From: Rhodanobacteraceae bacterium | GTDB taxonomy: Bacteria; Acidobacteriota; Terriglobia; Terriglobales; Acidobacteriaceae | Direction of reading: 5' to 3' | DNA length: 36,521 nt | NCBI GenBank assembly: GCA_903970285.1 | Contig: CAJCHN010000128.1 | Coordinates: 1 to 36,521 of the forward strand | Part shown: positions 16,626-24,783 of the stretch, piece after piece | How the letters are laid out: every line of letters begins with the position of its first letter | Numbering within the stretch: position 1 is the stretch's first letter | Position numbers and translations under genes: made by a program | The notes under the pieces: model-generated | The model's database searches: none | What the model was told of the DNA's origin: nothing | What the model saw: only the letters and a program-made list of their open reading frames with translations

Positions 16626-17174
16626 ATGAAGAAGCTGAGTCCGTGTACGTGGATGTTGTCTTTGGTTGTGGGTCTTGGATTGGTTTGTGGTCTGTCGGCG
16701 AACGCACAGACGGCGGGTGAAAAGGCGTCACCGGGAGCTCTGACGCGCGACCAGGCTGCCGCCATCCTGCCTCCCAACGTGTTCTATCGCGGGCAAAGTG
16801 CGTCGATCCAGGGGCGCAACTCAGCGGGAATCAAGCTGCCCAACGGCAAGCTGGTGCTGGCCGCCATGGTCGATACCGGCGGCTACTCGACCGCCATCCA
16901 GCAGACCTACCAAGCCTACCTGATCACCGAAGTGTCACTCAGCTTCGGGGGCAAGACTCTACCTCCGGGCGCGTACGGCTTCGGCTTTGTCGGGGGTGAT
17001 CGGGCGGTGGTGATGGACATCGGCGGAAACGAGATCTTGCAGGCGTCCACCACCCGCGACGATGCCTTGGCGCGCCCGAATCCGCTGCAGATTCTGGCCG
17101 ACACAGCCAATCCAGGGCACTATCGTCTTTATCTGGGGCGGAGTTTCGTCGTCCTCACTCCGACGATGAAGTAG
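16626..17174 (+). CDS. Small exported protein of unknown function
   Basis: A 182-aa protein with a clear Sec signal peptide (KKLSPCTWMLSLVVGLGLVCGLSANA, cleavage A-N-A|Q). GAGG lies five to six bases before the ATG. The mature part is about 155 residues, rich in Gly and hydrophobic beta-type segments (GIKLPNGKLVLAAMVDTGG; LSFGGKTLPPGAYGFGFVGGDRAVVMDIGGNEI) and resembles small acidobacterial envelope proteins of unknown role. I recognise no catalytic motif. It is the first gene of a tight trio with a TPR lipoprotein (7-bp gap) and a heptaheme cytochrome. The start is about 46-73 bp from the divergent glycosidase start, so the two promoters must be packed together or overlap coding sequence. 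Confidence 0.8.
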   Translation: MKKLSPCTWMLSLVVGLGLVCGLSANAQTAGEKASPGALTRDQAAAILPPNVFYRGQSASIQGRNSAGIKLPNGKLVLAAMVDTGGYSTAIQQTYQAYLITEVSLSFGGKTLPPGAYGFGFVGGDRAVVMDIGGNEILQASTTRDDALARPNPLQILADTANPGHYRLYLGRSFVVLTPTMK

Positions 17175-17181
17175 GCGGATC

Positions 17182-18963
17182 ATGGGTCAGGCGGGAAAGC
17201 TGGGTTTGGCGCTGGCGTTGCTCGCCGGCTGCGCCTCGGGACAGGCCGCGACCGGCGGCACAGGCACCGCAGGCAGCGAGGCCGAGGCGCACGCGGCGAT
17301 GGCGGCGGGCACGGCAGATGTTGCGCGGGGCGATCTTGCGGCGGCTCAGGGCGACTTTGCCCGCGCAGTGGCACTCGCCCCGAAGGTCGCGGCCACCCAT
17401 GCCGCGCTGGGCGCTGTCCTGCTGGCCGAAGGCCAACTTGCCTCCGCGGTCCAGCAGCTTGAAACCGCGCAGCAGCTTTCGCCAAACGACACTCCGAACG
17501 CGCTCAACCTTGCCCGGGCGCGGGTCTCCCAGGGAAACTTCGCCGCAGCCGCGCAGTTGTTTCGCGCCGTAAGCTCGGCCTCGCCTGAGACGGTCTTTTC
17601 AGCCGACGAAGCCATCGCCTACGCGACGGCGCTCTCATCCACGAGCGACGCAGCAGCAGCCGAAGCCGTTCTGCGGGGCGCGATCACGCGCGAAGCCAGT
17701 ACGGCAGAATTGCATGACGCGCTGGGGTCTGTCCTCGCCCAGACCGGCAGGCTGCAGGAGGCGGTGCCTGAGTTCAACCGCGCACTGGCGCTCGACCCGT
17801 CCGACGCCCGGGCACAATACCACCTGGGCGCAGCACTGCTGAGCCTGGGCGACGCAACTCAGGCCGTGGCGCCGCTGCGCGCAGCCGCTGCCGCCATGCC
17901 GCAGAACTTCGACGTGAGACTGCAGCTTGGCCGCGCGCTCTCAGCCCTGCACCAGGACTCCGAAGCGCTGTCGATGCTGCACCGGGCGGCGAAGCTGCGC
18001 CCGGGCACCGCCGCCGAGCCGCTCTATCAATTGGCCGTCGCGCTGCAGGCGAGCGGCGACCCGGCGGCAGCCCTGCCGCTCTTCGCGGAGGCCGACGCCG
18101 AGGGAATGCATGGCAGTTCGACCCTTACCAACTGGGCGCTCGCCAAAGTTCAGACCGGGGACGCGGCCGGCGCGATTCCGCTCTACGAAAAAGCGCTCGC
18201 GCTCGGACCCGACTCGGCCACGCTGCGCGAAGACTACGGCGTCGCCTTCCTCCAGAAAGCCGAAGTCAATAAGGCTTTAGAGCAGTTCCGCGCGGGACTC
18301 GCGCTCGATGGCGGCGACGCGCATCTGCACTACGACGTCGGGCTTGCGCTCAAGCTTAAGGACGATCTGGCCGGCGCCGTGCCGGAGTTCGTGCGGGCTG
18401 CCGAGCTGGACCCCTCGCTGCCCGATCCCGCTTACACGCTGGGCGTGATTTACATGCAGCAGGGCAAGTCCGCCGAGGCAGCCGCGCAGCTCAAGCGAGC
18501 GGTCGCGCTGCAGCCCGCGAATGGCGACGCCTGGGCCCTGCTGGGCAGCGTCCTGCGGGATGCCGGCGATGCTGCAGGAGCCGCGGACGCGCTACGCCGG
18601 GCGATTGCGCTGGAACCGGATCAGCCCAGTCTGCATGTGCAACTGGCAGCGCTCGACGCCACCGCCGGCCGCACCGCCGAGGCCGCGGCAGAGCGCAAAC
18701 TCGCCGCTGACCTGAGCCGCGCCGCCATGAGCCGGCAGAAAGCCTCGTTCGCGCTGAAGAGCGGACGCGCGCTGCTGGGGCAGGACAAGCTGCCGGAGGC
18801 GATGATCCAGTTGAACGCAGCCGTGCAAGCCGATCCAAAGGCGGCGGAACCGCATCTTCTGCTGGCCCAGGTCTACGAGCGCCAGGGCAACATGGCAGCG
18901 GCCGCGACCGAACGCCGGACTGCCGAGACGCTCGAGGACCGGGCGGCCGGGCAGCCGAAGTGA
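17182..18963 (+). CDS. TPR-rich lipoprotein
   Basis: A 593-aa protein with a lipoprotein signal (LALALLAGC, Cys near residue 17), so probably lipid-anchored in the envelope. The rest is almost entirely tetratricopeptide repeats, more than twelve, many near-consensus, for example AATHAALGAVLLAEGQLASAV, AELHDALGSVLAQTGRLQEAV, ARAQYHLGAALLSLGDATQAV, AHLHYDVGLALKLKDDLAGAV and GDAWALLGSVLRDAGDAAGAA. It starts seven bases after the preceding stop, and its TGA overlaps the GTG start of the cytochrome gene (GTGA), so the two are probably translationally coupled. A TPR solenoid next to a cytochrome that itself carries TPRs suggests a scaffold for an envelope electron-transfer complex (inference). The protein has extreme alanine and GC content, as expected for this repeat type. 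Confidence 0.9.
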   Translation: MGQAGKLGLALALLAGCASGQAATGGTGTAGSEAEAHAAMAAGTADVARGDLAAAQGDFARAVALAPKVAATHAALGAVLLAEGQLASAVQQLETAQQLSPNDTPNALNLARARVSQGNFAAAAQLFRAVSSASPETVFSADEAIAYATALSSTSDAAAAEAVLRGAITREASTAELHDALGSVLAQTGRLQEAVPEFNRALALDPSDARAQYHLGAALLSLGDATQAVAPLRAAAAAMPQNFDVRLQLGRALSALHQDSEALSMLHRAAKLRPGTAAEPLYQLAVALQASGDPAAALPLFAEADAEGMHGSSTLTNWALAKVQTGDAAGAIPLYEKALALGPDSATLREDYGVAFLQKAEVNKALEQFRAGLALDGGDAHLHYDVGLALKLKDDLAGAVPEFVRAAELDPSLPDPAYTLGVIYMQQGKSAEAAAQLKRAVALQPANGDAWALLGSVLRDAGDAAGAADALRRAIALEPDQPSLHVQLAALDATAGRTAEAAAERKLAADLSRAAMSRQKASFALKSGRALLGQDKLPEAMIQLNAAVQADPKAAEPHLLLAQVYERQGNMAAAATERRTAETLEDRAAGQPK

Positions 18964-20669
18964 TCCGTCTCGGTGCCACGGCGATTCTGCTGGCGGCGGC
19001 GTGCTTGCCGTCCGCGCTGACCTTCCGCGAGCCGCCGGCCCAGGCGGCTCAGACTGCCCGGGAAGCACAGGCGGCGCAAATGCTCCAGGCCGCGGGATCC
19101 CTGGACGACCCCGATGCAGTCTGCGCCTCCTGCCACCAGGAAATTTACGCCCGCTACGAAAAGAGCTCGATGGCGCGCGGCAGCGGTCTGGCCAGGGACG
19201 CGCTTATTCCCGGCGGCTTTCATCACCAGCCCTCAGGCATCGACTACAAGGTCTTCGCGCGCGACGGCCAGGACTGGATGTCTTTCGCCCGCTCGGGCAA
19301 GGATCCGCTGAGGGGCGAGCGGCGGCTGGAGTATTTCATCGGGTCCGGCCATCGCGGCCGCACCTTCCTGTACGAGACCGGCGGCCTGTGGTTCGAGCTG
19401 CCCATCAACTTCTATACCCGGCGCTCGGCGTGGGACATGGCTCCTGCTTTCGATAACGCCACCCACATGCCGGCACCGCTGCCGGTCGATCCAAACTGCC
19501 TGCACTGCCATGCCAGCCAGGTGCAGGCGGCGCTACCCACGGCGCGCAATCGCTATGCCGCCGCGCCGTTTCGCCAGGGCGGGATCGGCTGCAGCACCTG
19601 CCACGGCGATCCCGCCGGGCATCTCGCTCAGAACGGCCACGGACCGATTCTGAACCCGGTCAAGCTGACGCCCTCGCGCCGGGACAGCGCCTGCATCCAG
19701 TGCCACCTGGAAGGCGAAGCCGTCGTCTACCGGCCGGGTCAATCGCTGGCCGGCTTCAAGGCCGGCGACGAGCTCTCCGACTACGCGGTTTACTTTGTGC
19801 GGGCGCAGGAGGCGGGCGCAGGACGGCGCGCCACCAGCCAGTACGAAGCGCTGCTGCGCAGTGCCTGCAAACGTGCCAGCGGCGACCGCCTCACCTGCAT
19901 CACCTGCCACGATCCCCACGGCGATCCGCCGCCCGCCGAGCGGGTTCAGTACTTCCGCCAGCGCTGCCTGAGTTGCCACACCGGGGCAGATATGGCCACG
20001 CATCACACCGAGCAGCCGGACTGCGCCACCTGTCACATGCCGTCGCGCAGCACGACCGACATCTCGCACGAGCAGGTTACCGACCATGACATCGAGGCGC
20101 GGCCGGCTAAGGTCGCGCCGCGCCTGCACGATCTTGTCGAGGCAACGGATCACACCGGGCTGGTGCCGGTCGGCGGCTTTGCCTCGGACGACCGCACCCT
20201 GGGCCTCGCGTACGCGCAGATGGCCGAGCGCGGCCACCCCGAAGCCTCCCCGATCGCGCTGCGGCTGCTCACCGCCGCCGCGCGAAATGGCGCCAACGAT
20301 CCGGAGCTCAACGTGCGCCTGGGTTATCTGCAGCAGACCTCCGGCGATGCGGCGGGCGCGCGCGCTTCCTACGCCGCCGTGCTGGCGGCCGATCCCAACG
20401 ATGCTTCGGCGCTGGCCAACCTTGCCGTGCTCGACGCCAGCTCCGGCCGCATCCCCGAAGCGGTGCGGCTGCTGGAGCGCCTGACCGATGCCGATCCCAG
20501 CCAGACGGCCGCCGGCCTGAACCTGGTCTTCATCGACTGCCGCCTCGGCAAAAGGACGCAGGCGCTTGAGCTTGCCGCCCGGCTCCTGGCAGAGAACCCC
20601 GATGCACAAAACCTGAAAGACTTCCTCTCCAGCGGCATGTACGGGGGACAATCCTGCCTGCTGCACTGA
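18960..20669 (+). CDS. Heptaheme c-type cytochrome with C-terminal TPR domain
   Basis: A 569-aa protein from GTG 18960, overlapping the upstream stop by four bases. A signal peptide (IRLGATAILLAAACLPSALT) exports it, as needed for heme attachment. Seven CxxCH motifs begin at C55, C180, C211, C245, C313, C336 and C355. The last six fall within 180 residues, while the first is isolated by a 120-residue segment. The pattern resembles the cytochrome c554/c-prime type multiheme group. From about residue 405 come TPR units (NVRLGYLQQTSGDAAGARASYAAVL; ALANLAVLDASSGRIPEAVRLL). Possible roles are electron transfer, peroxide or nitrogen-oxide reduction, or a structural multiheme protein; none can be chosen from sequence. 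A 355-bp gap follows the stop. Confidence 0.93.
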   Translation: MIRLGATAILLAAACLPSALTFREPPAQAAQTAREAQAAQMLQAAGSLDDPDAVCASCHQEIYARYEKSSMARGSGLARDALIPGGFHHQPSGIDYKVFARDGQDWMSFARSGKDPLRGERRLEYFIGSGHRGRTFLYETGGLWFELPINFYTRRSAWDMAPAFDNATHMPAPLPVDPNCLHCHASQVQAALPTARNRYAAAPFRQGGIGCSTCHGDPAGHLAQNGHGPILNPVKLTPSRRDSACIQCHLEGEAVVYRPGQSLAGFKAGDELSDYAVYFVRAQEAGAGRRATSQYEALLRSACKRASGDRLTCITCHDPHGDPPPAERVQYFRQRCLSCHTGADMATHHTEQPDCATCHMPSRSTTDISHEQVTDHDIEARPAKVAPRLHDLVEATDHTGLVPVGGFASDDRTLGLAYAQMAERGHPEASPIALRLLTAAARNGANDPELNVRLGYLQQTSGDAAGARASYAAVLAADPNDASALANLAVLDASSGRIPEAVRLLERLTDADPSQTAAGLNLVFIDCRLGKRTQALELAARLLAENPDAQNLKDFLSSGMYGGQSCLLH

Positions 20670-21024
20670 GGCGGAAGGGGCTTTGAAGCTCGCCTAGGCT
20701 CGACGTTGGGGAAGGCCGCAGCATTTGATGTTGCAACGCGATTACGACGGTCAGGAGCGGTCACGAGTCGCCGAGCATGGCGGAGACCGGAGGGCATGAG
20801 CGGGCAAAGTCCGCTTCCCAGCCATCGAAGCTCGATTGACGCTTTACACCTCTGTTCTGATCAGCAACAATGAGCGCGTTCCACTTCGACTCATCAGCCA
20901 CTCGACTTCTGTCTGTACCTGGGCCAGCTTTCCGCCGTGTGCGGTTCGCCAGCAGCAAAAGAAAGTTGCATCCGGGCCAAACCAGTCAGGAGCTGAGAAC
21001 GTAAAGGCATCAGGACATCCAGCT
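20670..21024. other. 355-bp intergenic region without a convincing gene
   Basis: Between the cytochrome and the lipoprotein gene. It contains a TTGACG hexamer (20836-20841) but no matching -10 at 16-18 bp, and a short GCCTAGGC palindrome (20691-20698). An in-frame upstream extension of the lipoprotein gene covers part of it but has no signal or RBS. The change of gene content here suggests a new transcription unit begins. Confidence 0.5.
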
Positions 21025-21792
21025 ATGACTAAGCTCAGACTGAACGTGCACCTCCAGCATTTTCCGGTCTTGAAGGCATTCTGCCTGGCAACCATGGTCG
21101 CCGGGGGACTGACTGGATGTTCAAACCCGGGAACGATTGTGGTGACGCCCACGCTCAGCAGCCTCAAGGGAAGCTACGTGTTCTCCGTCGAAGGCACCGA
21201 CCCGAACGATGGCGACTATGCGATCGTCGGCAGCTTCGTCGCCGATGGCCAGGGCCACATCACCAGCGGGGTCGCCGACTACAACCTCGGCTCCGGCATC
21301 GACGCCAACGTGAAGCTCACCGGGACCTATGCGGTTTCGCCGGGAAACACGACCATCATTCTGACCGATGGCGGGTTCGTTCAGGACACCTTCTCCACCA
21401 CGTTCCCCGGCAACAGCCCGACTCCCATCTCGGCCTACGATGGCAACGGCACTGGGATGCTGTACCCGCAGGTCACCGCCGGATTCACCCCGGCAGGTTC
21501 GTACAGCTTCACCATGTCCGGTGAGGAGCAGGGCAATCTGACGGGTAGCGGGTCGTTTGTGGCGGGGGCTGGCGGCGCTTTCTCAAGCGGATCGCTCACT
21601 CTCAACAACGGCTCCGCGCCCATCTCTTACGCCACCACCACCGGCTTCCTCTACAACCCGCAGAGTGGCGGACGCGGCCAGGCGTCGATCGAAGGCAACA
21701 ACCTTGCGTATTACGTGATCAGCCCCACCCAGGTCGCCATGGTGGGTCTCGACGACCGCGCCCTGCTTCAGGCGATGGCGCAAAAGCAGTAA
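21025..21792 (+). CDS. Two-repeat lipoprotein of unknown function
   Basis: A 255-aa protein from ATG 21025. The longer open frame from 20836 is rejected because the lipoprotein signal (HFPVLKAFCLATMVAGGLTGC, ideal lipobox L-T-G-C) begins only here. The mature protein is beta-rich and seems internally duplicated: GSYVFSVEG...GSFVADGQGHITSG in the first half and GSYSFTMSG...GSFVAGAGGAFSSG in the second. This two-module lipoprotein form is one I associate with Acidobacteriota, where it has no assigned function. It lies 37 bp before the DUF4331 gene and likely starts that operon. Surface exposure or periplasmic anchoring is inferred only from the lipobox. Confidence 0.8.
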   Translation: MTKLRLNVHLQHFPVLKAFCLATMVAGGLTGCSNPGTIVVTPTLSSLKGSYVFSVEGTDPNDGDYAIVGSFVADGQGHITSGVADYNLGSGIDANVKLTGTYAVSPGNTTIILTDGGFVQDTFSTTFPGNSPTPISAYDGNGTGMLYPQVTAGFTPAGSYSFTMSGEEQGNLTGSGSFVAGAGGAFSSGSLTLNNGSAPISYATTTGFLYNPQSGGRGQASIEGNNLAYYVISPTQVAMVGLDDRALLQAMAQKQ

Positions 21793-21829
21793 ACCAACCA
21801 TTCAGGCAGCTTGCCCCGGTGAGGAAGAT

Positions 21830-23284
21830 ATGAAGAACTTGATCAGTCTCAAGCGCATTTCCATGATGCTCGGCGTGGCTGCACTCACTCTGGGCGCCGC
21901 CACCCTGACGCCCGCCCGCCACCTGAAAAAAGTCTACGGATCCGACCACCGCGAAGCGCCAACCGTCGACCAGATGCCCGAAGGAGACATCACGGACGTC
22001 TACAGCTTCGTCGATCCCAACGACTCTACCAAGGTTGACTTCATCATGAACGTCAACCCCTTCGCCACCGCTGCCGAAGCGTCGAGCTACTCGTTCTCGC
22101 CCGACTTCCTCTACCAGTTCAAGATCGACAACACCGGCGACGCCCGCGAAGACCTGGTCATTCAGGTGGTCTTCGACCAGCCCGGCACCGGGCAAACCGC
22201 ATCCATCTACGGACCCGCCGCCCCCACCACCACCGGCGCACGCAACACCCTGCTGACCTCCGCGCCCACCGCCACCGGAACCTTCAATACCACCTTCGGA
22301 AGCGCCTCCGGAGTGCAGGCCTTCGTCGGGCTGCGCGACGATCCGTTCGTCTTCGATTTCGCCCAGTTCACCCGCATTCTCAATAACCAGCAGGATCTGT
22401 TCCGCGCCGTCGGCAACTTCCGCGGACGTCCGGTGCGCGCCGACGGCACCTCGGGTGTGGACATCTTCGCTGGCTTCAACGTCACCTCGATCGTGGTCTC
22501 CGTGCCCAAGTCCATGGTGCGCGGCAGCACCTCCATGATCAATGTCTGGGCCACCGTCAGCCAGCGCGTTCCCACCCGCCACGGAGCGAACGTCTACCAG
22601 CAGTTCGAGCGCCAGGGACAGCAGGCCTTCTCGACCATCTTTATCCCTTCCGGAGCCCCACGCGACGCCGAAAACTTCGAAATCCCCGAGCATGACGTCG
22701 CCAACTACTCCAGCCTCATCCCCGACGCGCTGACCACCACCGACAACGACGGCAGCGGCAACACCATCGCCGGACGCGCTGCGCTGCTCACCGGCGAAGG
22801 CGTCACCTCGCTGCCCAATGGCGCACCCCTGCTGCTGCCCGCAACCTTCGCCAATACGGACAAGAATCTGCTGCGCGAAGCGCTTCTGCCCGACGTGCAG
22901 CGGCTCGATCTCGATCTGCCCAGCGGCACCCTGGCCATCGGCCAGTTCGGCCTGCAGAACGGCCGCATGGTCGACTACAACACCATTGACGTGCCGCTGC
23001 AGTTGCTGCGTCAGCTCGCCGACGTGCAGTTCCCCTCCGGAATTCCGGGCGGCGGTGCTTTGGGCACCCGCGTCGCCCTCAACTGCACGGCATTCCCCGC
23101 CTGCCAGGATCGCCGGGTGCTCGTCGTTCTGCAGGGCACCCAGTTCATCAAGCCCGACAGCACGCTCACCAACTATGCCGACGAAGGCAACGATTATCCG
23201 CTGCCCACCACTTTCCCCTATCTGGCTGCGCCGCATCCGCTGCCGGGCAACGCCAACACCATCGACTACCCGCCGCAGCAGTAG
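21830..23284 (+). CDS. DUF4331 domain protein, exported
   Basis: A 484-aa protein with GAGGAAG a few bases before ATG 21830 and a signal peptide (KNLISLKRISMMLGVAALTLGAATL). The DUF4331 entry motif is clear: SDHREAPTVDQMPEGDITDVY at about residues 38-58. The fold continues with FLYQFKIDNTGDAREDLVIQVVF, LRDDPFVFD and a late DEGNDYPLPTTFPYLAAPHPLPG end segment. DUF4331 is a widespread exported domain with no established biochemical activity; conserved His and Asp residues at the N-terminus could bind a metal, but this is conjecture. It is followed after 11 bp by a TPR gene and then a double metal-transporter gene, which makes a link to metal handling attractive but unproven. Confidence 0.93.
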   Translation: MKNLISLKRISMMLGVAALTLGAATLTPARHLKKVYGSDHREAPTVDQMPEGDITDVYSFVDPNDSTKVDFIMNVNPFATAAEASSYSFSPDFLYQFKIDNTGDAREDLVIQVVFDQPGTGQTASIYGPAAPTTTGARNTLLTSAPTATGTFNTTFGSASGVQAFVGLRDDPFVFDFAQFTRILNNQQDLFRAVGNFRGRPVRADGTSGVDIFAGFNVTSIVVSVPKSMVRGSTSMINVWATVSQRVPTRHGANVYQQFERQGQQAFSTIFIPSGAPRDAENFEIPEHDVANYSSLIPDALTTTDNDGSGNTIAGRAALLTGEGVTSLPNGAPLLLPATFANTDKNLLREALLPDVQRLDLDLPSGTLAIGQFGLQNGRMVDYNTIDVPLQLLRQLADVQFPSGIPGGGALGTRVALNCTAFPACQDRRVLVVLQGTQFIKPDSTLTNYADEGNDYPLPTTFPYLAAPHPLPGNANTIDYPPQQ

Positions 23285-23295
23285 AGGCTAGACCG

Positions 23296-24783
23296 ATGAG
23301 CCAACCCACCGCCAATCCTCATCGGCGCCTGCTTTTTCTCGCTGCCCTGCTGCTCTCCGCGTCCGCCGCTTCTGGCCCCTGCCAGTCCGCGGTGGACGCG
23401 GCCGGCTCTGCCGCAACTCCACCCCCCCGCAGCGACCAGGCCGACCAGCGCATCCGCTTCTGGCAGGCGCAGGTGGCCCGCGATCCTGAATACTGGACCA
23501 ATCTCAACGCGCTGGCTGCCGCTTACGCTCAGAAGGCCCGCGAGACCGGCGACATCAGCTACTTCGAACTCGCCGAGACCACCCTGCGCAAGTCGCTGGC
23601 GGCGGAATCCACCCACGTCGAGGCCGCGCCGGCCTACACCCAGCTCGCCACTGTCCATCTCGCCGAGCATCGCTTCCGTGAGGCCGCCGAGGATGCGGCC
23701 AAGGCCATCGCCCTGCAACCACGCGAGCTGATGCCCTACCCGTACGCCGGTGACGCCCAGCTCGAACTCGGCAACTACGCGGAATCGCAGGCCTTCTACG
23801 ATCGACTGGCCGACCCGGACGATGGCAAGCCGCACCCCGGAATCGAGTTCCTTGCCGCCAGCCACGGTGCCGGACTCGACTGGATCAAGGGCAACATCGC
23901 CCGCGCCAACGACGATCTCGAACGCTCTGTAGGACTCGCCAACCAGCTCCACATGCCGAGCGAAAACATCGCCTGGACCCAGTTCATGCTGGGCGAGCAA
24001 TACTTTCAGGCCGGCGACCTTGTCCACGCCGAGACCTGGGAAGCTGCCTCGCTCAAGTCCTTCCCGCGCTACCATCGCGCGCTCGCCGCCATGGGTCAGA
24101 TCCGGGCCGCGCAAGGCCGCCTGCCGGAGGCCATCGACTTCTACAAGCAGGCCATCGCCATCATTCCGCTGCCGCTTTACGCCGGCGCGCTCGGCGACGT
24201 CTACATCGCCGCCGGCGACCGCGCCAATGCCGAAAAACAGTTTGCGTTGGTCGAGTTCATCGGCAAGCTGAGCGCGATCAACCAGCAGGTCTACAACCGC
24301 GAGCTCGCCACCTTCTACGCCGATCACGATCGCAATCTGCCGGAAGCCCTGCGCCTCGCACGGAAGGAACTGGAAGTCCGCCACGATGTCTATACCTCCG
24401 ACGCTCTTGCGTGGACCATGCTCAAGAACCACCAGCCTGCGCAGGCGAAAGAAGAGATGACGCGCGCCCTCCGCCTGGGCACCCGCGACGCCCTGTTGGA
24501 GTTCCACGCCGGCCTGATCGACCAGGCGCTCGGCGATCGCGCCGGAGCAGCCCGGCACCTGGAGCAGGCGCTGGCCATCAATCTCCACTTCCATGTCTTG
24601 TTCGCCGCCCAGGCGCGGATGGCGCTGGCCGCGCTTGAGGCCCCGAGCAAGACGCCGGACACGACGCCGGTCACGACGCCGAGCAAGACTCCGGACAAGA
24701 CGCCGGTCACGGCCCCAATCCAAGCCCAGGCCGCCGGAACGAACGTCGCCTCCACCCGGACCCCCAATGCTCCTCCGCGCTAA
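23296..24783 (+). CDS. Exported TPR protein with Thr/Pro-rich tail
   Basis: A 495-aa protein with GAGG about eight bases before ATG 23296. The signal peptide (SQPTANPHRRLLFLAALLLSASAASG) is followed by a TPR superhelix from about 55 to 440 (EYWTNLNALAAAYAQKARETG; APAYTQLATVHLAEHRFREAAEDA; ALAAMGQIRAAQGRLPEAIDFYKQA; YAGALGDVYIAAGDRANAEKQF). The last 45 residues are low-complexity and include two copies of a 12-residue Thr/Pro/Lys unit. Its end overlaps the start of the NicO gene by 17 bp, so co-translation is likely. It sits between DUF4331 and the transporter in one operon and may connect them as a periplasmic adaptor (inference). Confidence 0.9.
   Translation: MSQPTANPHRRLLFLAALLLSASAASGPCQSAVDAAGSAATPPPRSDQADQRIRFWQAQVARDPEYWTNLNALAAAYAQKARETGDISYFELAETTLRKSLAAESTHVEAAPAYTQLATVHLAEHRFREAAEDAAKAIALQPRELMPYPYAGDAQLELGNYAESQAFYDRLADPDDGKPHPGIEFLAASHGAGLDWIKGNIARANDDLERSVGLANQLHMPSENIAWTQFMLGEQYFQAGDLVHAETWEAASLKSFPRYHRALAAMGQIRAAQGRLPEAIDFYKQAIAIIPLPLYAGALGDVYIAAGDRANAEKQFALVEFIGKLSAINQQVYNRELATFYADHDRNLPEALRLARKELEVRHDVYTSDALAWTMLKNHQPAQAKEEMTRALRLGTRDALLEFHAGLIDQALGDRAGAARHLEQALAINLHFHVLFAAQARMALAALEAPSKTPDTTPVTTPSKTPDKTPVTAPIQAQAAGTNVASTRTPNAPPR
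24643..24714 (+). repeat. Two tandem 36-bp repeats in the TPR gene tail
   Basis: Units at 24643-24678 and 24679-24714 encode PSKTPDTTPVTT and PSKTPDKTPVTA. They form a flexible Thr/Pro-rich linker just before the overlap with the transporter gene. Such an array is prone to copy-number change. Confidence 0.88.

Noticed and set aside
15251..16720. 489-aa plus-strand open frame opposite the debranching-like gene
   Set aside because: Composition is Arg/Gly-rich and domain-free; the minus strand encodes a complete glycosidase.
19533..20666. 377-aa minus-strand open frame opposite the cytochrome
   Set aside because: The plus strand has seven CxxCH motifs and TPRs; the antisense frame has no family features.
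24593..24766. Upstream extension of the NicO transporter
   Set aside because: The extra 58 residues are an Arg/Pro-rich shadow of the TPR gene; a signal peptide starts at ATG 24767.
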